A stretch of DNA of 21,927 nt from Mnemiopsis leidyi (lineage: Eukaryota; Ctenophora; Tentaculata; Lobata; Bolinopsidae), in assembly GCA_000226015.1 (NCBI GenBank), contig JH152763.1, positions 94,651 to 116,577 of the forward strand. Reading direction: 5' to 3'. Positions 1-21,927 of the stretch are shown one piece after another. Under the pieces are notes generated by a model. It did no database searches, had not been told where the DNA came from, and worked only from the letters and a program-made list of their open reading frames with translations. A program made the position numbers and the translations under genes. Every line of letters begins with the position of its first letter. Within the stretch, counting starts at the first letter, position 1.

Positions 1-480
1 GCGAGTTAATGCAGCCGTTTGATGCAGCCATGTGTGAAAATTTGCACGCGCAAAGTTTGAACACAATTGCACGTTCTTTGCATAGTTTGTTTCAAATATC
101 TTAACTCTGCATGACGCCGTCATTATTGTATTGTTTGTGCTGCCTTCATAATTTATTCATACTGCATTGTTTTTATGCTTATGGCGTTTCATGAATTAGT
201 CGTTCACACGATTTGTTCAGAGCTGGGATTAAAATCGTGTTACATTCATTACTTAATCTGTCATTTGACAAGCCAATTAAACTTAAGTTTAAAAGAATTT
301 TGATCGACTTTACTTTTACTTGTTATTGTTTGATCCTACATCTTGTTGCAGTTGTTGCAAGGAAATTATGTATACATTTCATGATGCAGATGTGAAATCC
401 ATTATGTGGCCTCAGGCAGTCAAAACCTATAATCGTATTTGTATACATAATTAAGTTTGATAAAGAGGGGGTGCGTGCGG
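1..480. other. Upstream DNA without recognisable genes
   Basis: AT-rich sequence with no convincing exon, repeat or RNA gene. Short open frames here lack splice context and family resemblance. Whether further first exons lie upstream of the window cannot be judged. Confidence 0.5.
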
Positions 481-493
481 TCGTGCGCGCGGA

Positions 494-660
494 CGTACGG
501 ACGGACGGACGGACACTTTTTGGGCTAATATTCCAAAATACCCCGTTTTACGCTGTCGATCGCCAACCCTTGTTTTGTACATTTTGTGCACGTGCACAAA
601 ACATATCAAAAAAATCTTGCCATTTGGGCCCTTCGGGCCCAAATGGCAAGATACGGGGAA
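494..660 (+). repeat. Palindrome-rich dispersed repeat B, copy 1
   Basis: Begins after a GGAC run. It contains a perfect 20-bp palindrome around GTGCACGTGCAC (582-601) and a perfect 18-bp-stem hairpin (614-631 with 635-652, loop TTC) centred on GGGCCCTTCGGGCCC. A diverged copy lies in reverse orientation at about 1960-2095 with the same order of blocks. This structure suggests a fold-back or MITE-type element, but no transposase or target duplication was identified. Confidence 0.65.
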
Positions 661-966
661 AAATGGTTTGAAGTTGGTGGTGCCCAGTGTCACCAAGAAG
701 TAATGTTCAATCATAGTTGGTTTGTACACACCTTACACATTTTAAAAACATGGCGCAGTTGTGTGCAATAAACGAATACTTACACCTACTCTTACCTACC
801 CTTGGACCATCAGATCTCAGACAGTGTTCAATTTTCAATATTTCACCTGTATTACAAATAGTCAAGGCTTATTGTATTACGTTTTTGGAGTGCCAGTGTT
901 CAGTGTAGCAGTAATGTTAGGCATGCTCATTTTGAAGTTGTTAATTATTTGATACTATACGCTAGA

Positions 967-1141
967 ATATAAAAGATTAGACCCAAAAAATTATAAGTAT
1001 GTTTTGTTGCTTTGTTCATTTATTCCACTTCAAAGTGACTAAATTGTCTCATAGGTGATGTCACATGTGACGCAGGTCTGTTAGTTCCTTACGTGAAGGA
1101 AATCAGCTCTGTCAAAGCTTCTTATTGATAATCAATAGAAC
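967..1141 (+). promoter_or_regulatory. Possible promoter / 5' UTR of exon A
   Basis: AATATAAAAG (about 966-975) is TATA-like and lies about 170 bp before the exon A ATG. Downstream are a perfect 12-bp palindrome GTCACATGTGAC (1060-1071), containing a CACATGTG E-box and followed by CGCA, and a near-palindrome TTCCTTACGTGAAGGAA (1085-1101). These positions suit a core promoter followed by 5' UTR control sites. This is inference from motifs only; no transcription start is visible. Confidence 0.3.
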
Positions 1142-18034
<16,893 letters not shown>

Positions 18035-18670
18035 GTAAGTAACATTTACAATTCATCTCATGATAACGCGCTACCTTTTCCCTTAATTCTCCAGAATAGT
18101 TAATTTGATTACATTTTTCTGTGTAAGGGCGGTTGTTTGGGGGGCTGGGCGTGGACGATGACATAACCCACATTACTCAAATACCGTTAGGAGATTTACA
18201 GTACACATTTATTTATGAGGCAAGGGGGCGTTATTAAAATAAATCATGCGGATTATTATGAGGAGGTGGCCGGGGGCAAGGCATTCAGCTTCTGACCCGA
18301 TTTCCTGGAATGTACTCCTTGGTTAATAGTCAAAAATTTGACCATATCCGCTGACACCGCGAAATGTTTCATATGGTCGTCACAAAGTGGAACTCTGCCC
18401 ACAAAACACAAAAGTGGTGTCAAAGTTAAGTTTACCATTTTGACCTTGGCAATATAGAGTCATAGAATAAATGTTCAAATATTTTAACCATGCAATCATG
18501 AAAATTTTTAATCTTGACCATGTCTTTATGGTCAAGGTCATAACATTTTGACCATTAGGCCGGAAAAGGACACTCTGACTAATCTGAAAAACCTGGTCAC
18601 CTGAACCCTCTTTCCTGATTCTACAAACTATATCTAAATCAGCGTTTTTAAAGCTGCATCCCAAAGGGAG
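18035..18670 (+). other. Start of intron 7, no gene seen
   Basis: Contains several TTGACC motifs and one perfect 9-bp hairpin (CTTGACCAT 18513-18521 with ATGGTCAAG 18528-18536). The MFDVGGQ exon expected next was searched for and is not here. Confidence 0.5.
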
Positions 18671-19111
18671 CTCAAGTCCTGGTGTAAACCTGCTTCCTGA
18701 GCTCTACTCAAGTCCTGGAGTAAACCTGCTTCCCTGAGCTCTACTCAAGTCCTGGTGTAAACCTGCTTCCTGAGCTCTACTCAAGTCCTGGTGTAAACCT
18801 GCTTCCTGAGCTCTATTCAAGTCCTGGTGTAAACCTGCTTCCTGAGCTCTACTCAAGTCCTGGTGTAAACCTGCTTCCTGAGCTCTACTCAAGTCCTGGT
18901 GTAAACCTGCTTCCTGAGCTCTACTCAAGTCCTGGAGTAAACCTGCTTCCTGAGCTCTACTCAAGTCCTGGAGTAAACCTGCTTCCTGAGCTCTACTCAA
19001 GTCCTGGTGTAAACCTGCTTCCTGAGCTCTACTCAAGTCCTGGAGTAAACCTGCTTCCTGAGCTCTATTCAAGTCCTAGTGTAAACCTGCTTCCTGAGCT
19101 CTACTCAAGTC
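18671..19111. repeat. 36-bp minisatellite, 12 full units plus 8 bp
   Basis: Unit CTCAAGTCCTGG(T/A)GTAAAC + CTGCTTCCTGAGCTCTA. All units are 36 bp except the second (18707-18743), which has an extra C. On the minus strand the units encode a 12-residue repeat SRAQEAG(L/H)(H/L)QDL without stops; the extra C shifts that frame. The T/A variant at the GGTG/GGAG position alternates along the array. It lies in intron 7. Confidence 0.95.
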
Positions 19112-20397
19112 GAGATTTGACGTCTATTTAACACCTGCTCCAACAAATGAACGTGAACTTGTCGCCGTTTTAATGGGAAGCAATAATATGAATGCTATTT
19201 TAAGTTTGCCGTGTAAAGTCACGGTTCCAAGCATCCATTAGTTTGGTGGTTCAAAATATAAGCATGTATATACTTTAAATTTTTACTTCATAGGAGCAGT
19301 TTGTTCATTCTGTCATTCAAAAATTCAGAAGAATCAGGTAATTTTGGGTGCTCGTTTCTGTAAAATTGTGAATCTCGATGTCATAGTAGTAGCACCCATT
19401 CACGTTCAGTTTATTACCTGTCAAAATAGGCTCGGTTGGGGAAGTAGAGGTGGCATGATATTCCCCGCCAATATCAGGTGTAAAACACTCACCCTGTGCT
19501 ACAACCTCTGGTTATTAGTCATGTTGTGGTGGATAACGTCATGTGCTACAGACAAAGGAATGACACAACGTTTAAACACGCACTCTAATATATTGTCACA
19601 GTGTTGCAAGTCATCTCTCTATGACATGGTTTCTTATTATCTGGTGATAACAACTGATGGAATGCTAGAGGACCGCGGTCCTTTCTTAGTTGTACTCCCG
19701 CAAAAATGATCTTATATCTCAGATATCTGATATGACTTCGATTTTCTAAGAGATTGTTTCGCTTTTGCTATTTAAGTGAAGTCTCATGTGAAACTTTTAT
19801 GAAGTTGAAAGCTCTTGATTTTTAGAGGATTGGAGAACAAGCATTGCGTGGTAAAATATACTACTTTTACTACATTGCAATCATACATAATATCATGACC
19901 TCACACATCGAAGATAAACGATCAGCGCCAAAGATTTTAGACGGGTTCAGTTGCCAGAAGATATTAAATTTATAAATATTGAAAATAGTACATGATAATC
20001 TGACCTTACGTTTACAATCTTATGCAGAAATGTTTAGCTGCTAAGCATCTGCACAGAAATTCCTCCAACTGTCGTTTCTTAGGTTTATGATATTACCAAC
20101 TCAACTGTTACAGAGTCCATCCGGATCATTTTTGATTTTGATCCAATCAATCTTAAATTCTACGCATCTCAATGACGCTGAAGCACTGAAAAACGCCATG
20201 CCAAGACAGAACCGACTTTTCAGTAACTCAAATTTGATTAGACTTCTGACTAGAGAGCGAGCTGCAAGTCTCAGTTTTTATGATAGGGCATTGCAGACTA
20301 ACTTTTTAATCTTGAAGTATGTTTTTGAAACATGTGCAATCTAAGGGAGCCAAAAGAGTAGCTACTAGCTAAAAATTTATGTATTTATGCAACTGAA
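19112..20397 (+). other. Intron 7, middle: open frames without recognisable genes
   Basis: Open frames of 121 codons (19344-19709) and 85 codons (20087-20344), both +, show no family resemblance. The second is preceded by a fair acceptor (TCGTTTCTTAG at about 20082) but has no clear donor. I do not call them genes. Confidence 0.4.
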
Positions 20398-20690
20398 AAA
20401 GTCTAAAGTAAGTCAAAATTCTATATCTAAAAAACTCAGTATCGCCCTAAACTTTCGAAAATTGATGTAGAGTTTTTTTAGAGTTTTTAGAGTCATAATT
20501 TAACTTTCCCAATTTGTCTGAATTTGATCAAAAAACCATTTGAAGTTCATTCTACGATGTATTTAGCGGTAAACACGTTGTAAATTCAAAGATATTTCTG
20601 TATAATGCCATTGAACAGGTCCAAAATGAGTCAAAATTCAATATCTAAAAGACTCAATAGGGACCCTGAAATTCCCCAATTTGAGTTTTC
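20398..20690. repeat. Diverged direct repeat of about 55 bp, 219 bp apart
   Basis: AAGTCTAAAGTAAGTCAAAA followed by TTCTATATCTAAAAAACTCA (from 20398) recurs as AGGTCCAAAATGAGTCAAAA followed by TTCAATATCTAAAAGACTCA (from 20617). Confidence 0.65.
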
Positions 20691-21419
20691 CCCAAAGTTG
20701 ACTCCCCCTATAGTTAGCTCCCCTCTATAGTATTCTCATGTTTGGCTTACTAAGAATTTCTGCGAGTCCAGCACCTCTCTCATTGTGTAGATGCTATATT
20801 TCAAAGAATCCCATCCAACATAAGGCAGGAGCAACAGTTGCCCTCATTTAGTTGGTCCTTTGTACGTACGTAGTGAGCTATCATACTGAGACCAGGCCCC
20901 TCTGAAGTTTCTAATTACCTGTCTATATCAATCACGTAAATTTAGTGGGTATTGATATAGTTCTTAATTACATCGAACTACAAATTCAAAGGTAATATTC
21001 CGAAGTTGTTGAGACGGTTGTATGCAGTGAGTAGTAAGTTAATTGTCTCCCAGTGTATAGTAGATCCTAGTACAAGCTGCATGCAAATTATCGTTATTTA
21101 CTTAGCCCTGATATAACGTACGGACATTACTATAATTGGACAGATGCCAGTAACCAATTTGTACAAAACATGTCACTAACCCAATATTAGCTGTCTGTGT
21201 GAGGGACGCCACACGTGACAAAATTAACCCTAAGATTTGATGTATTTAAGAAAACCAGTTCCTAGCAGGGCAAGTTTTAGGGGATGACCTGGAGCCGGTC
21301 ATCACACGGCATATTAGCGCATCATAGTCAAGTGAAACTTGGTCGACATAGCAAGTAATATTATTATTATAATGATATTGTATGTAGTTACCCCCAGCCA
21401 GCAGCGCGTGTCTCATTTC
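20691..21419 (+). other. Intron 7, right part: no gene seen
   Basis: No coding segment. One small hairpin (GATGACC 21283-21289 with GGTCATC 21297-21303) was noted. Confidence 0.45.
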
Positions 21420-21560
21420 CCACCAATCACGACGCTCCTTTGTCCGCCGGGGACCAATCAGCTGTCAGCATTATAGATACTATCCTTACGTGTCCCGGCT
21501 CAAAGACAATGTGCTCTATTTATAGCACAGGGCTAATAAGTCCAGGGCTATTAATAGTCT
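21420..21560 (+). promoter_or_regulatory. Promoter-like block: two CCAAT boxes and a TATA/MEF2-type box
   Basis: CCAAT occurs at 21423-21427 and 21454-21458 in a locally GC-richer stretch. CTATTTATAG follows at 21516-21525, inside the dyad GTGCTCTATTTATAGCAC. The order and spacing suit a core promoter pointing right, with a start near 21550. It could drive a transcript beginning inside the Gs gene. There is no supporting coding exon in the last 370 bp, so this is inference. Confidence 0.25.
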
Positions 21561-21658
21561 CACCTCGACACATAATACGACCAACAGCTGTTGCTTAAGT
21601 ATATACACATTTACACGGGTCACACGCACTATCAGCCCGACTGTGCTGTTGGTACTGC

Positions 21659-21927
21659 ACTGATGTGTAGAGAGATAGGTCTGAGATTCTGCTATATCGT
21701 GTAGTGTGTACAGTACTGATGTGTAGAGAGATAGGTCTGAGATTCTGCTATATCGTGTAGTGTGTACAGTACTGATGTGTAGATAGATACCTGAGATTCT
21801 GCTATATCGTGTAATGTGTACAGTACTGATGTGTAGATAGATACCTGAGATTCTGCTATATCGTGTAGTGTGTACAGTACTGATGTGTAGATAGATACCT
21901 GAGATTCTGCTATATCGTGTAGTGTGT
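21659..21927. repeat. 54-56-bp tandem satellite running off the window
   Basis: Units begin ACTGATGTGTAGA at 21659, 21715, 21771, 21825 and 21879. The first two are 56 bp (AGAGAGATAGGT form) and the next two are 54 bp (AGATAGATACC form); the fifth is cut by the window end. Total array length is unknown. Confidence 0.95.

Noticed and set aside
18704..19072. 122-residue repeat protein on the minus strand
   Set aside because: It is the reading of a minisatellite with a frameshifting unit, no flanking coding sequence and no splice context.
19292..19337. 46-bp segment between TTCATAG and GTAATT that looks like a small exon after exon 7
   Set aside because: It does not encode MFDVGGQ, and its length would change the phase needed by the next Gs exon.
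19344..19709. 121-codon plus-strand open frame
   Set aside because: No recognisable domain or credible splice sites; plausible chance length for intron DNA.
20087..20344. 85-codon plus-strand frame after a fair acceptor
   Set aside because: The peptide matches nothing I know and lacks a donor. It is not the next Gs exon.

Overview
This is nuclear DNA from an animal, most likely an invertebrate. The evidence is a spliced heterotrimeric G-protein alpha gene with kilobase-scale introns and GT-AG junctions, AT-rich and CpG-containing non-coding DNA, and remnants of Penelope-like and LINE retroelements. I cannot name the species. No bacterial-type genes, rRNA, tRNA or CRISPR arrays are seen.

The only well-supported gene is the 5' half of a Gs-class G-protein alpha subunit (GNAS family), on the + strand, spanning nearly the whole window. 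Its unusual feature is four separate, homologous first exons in tandem, here called A (1142-1268), B (1703-1829), C (7903-8044) and D (8588-8711). Each encodes its own start and lipidation region, an N-terminal helix, and a version of the FKSTHRLLLLG signature. Each ends in phase 1 at a GTTTGT or GTTCGT donor that joins the single exon 2 (9802-9874), which carries the P-loop. Exons 3 (12995-13049), 4 (13434-13550), 5 (14111-14208), 6 (14423-14477) and 7 (17961-18034) continue in perfect phase through the helical domain and switch I, including the arginine that cholera toxin modifies in Gs. The exon beginning MFDVGGQ and the receptor-binding C terminus are not in the window. One locus could therefore make at least four Gs-like proteins that differ only at the membrane- and Gbeta-gamma-facing N terminus. 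The helical domain is divergent for a Gs, so this may be a lineage-specific paralogue.

Layout. 1-1141: upstream DNA with a palindrome-rich repeat. 1142-1829: exons A and B. 1830-7902: mostly transposable elements, comprising a 1.1-kb dispersed repeat, a head-to-head Penelope-like composite with about 560-bp inverted arms and a 567-bp retro-insertion, and a LINE remnant. 7903-8711: exons C and D. 9802-18034: common exons 2-7, with a MITE-like element, a long GA microsatellite containing an assembly gap, a possible antisense exon, a second copy of the dispersed repeat, and tandem repeats in the introns. One 37-bp repeat array has amplified the splice acceptor of exon 5. 18035-21927: intron 7, with a 36-bp minisatellite, a promoter-like block and a 54-56-bp satellite running off the window.
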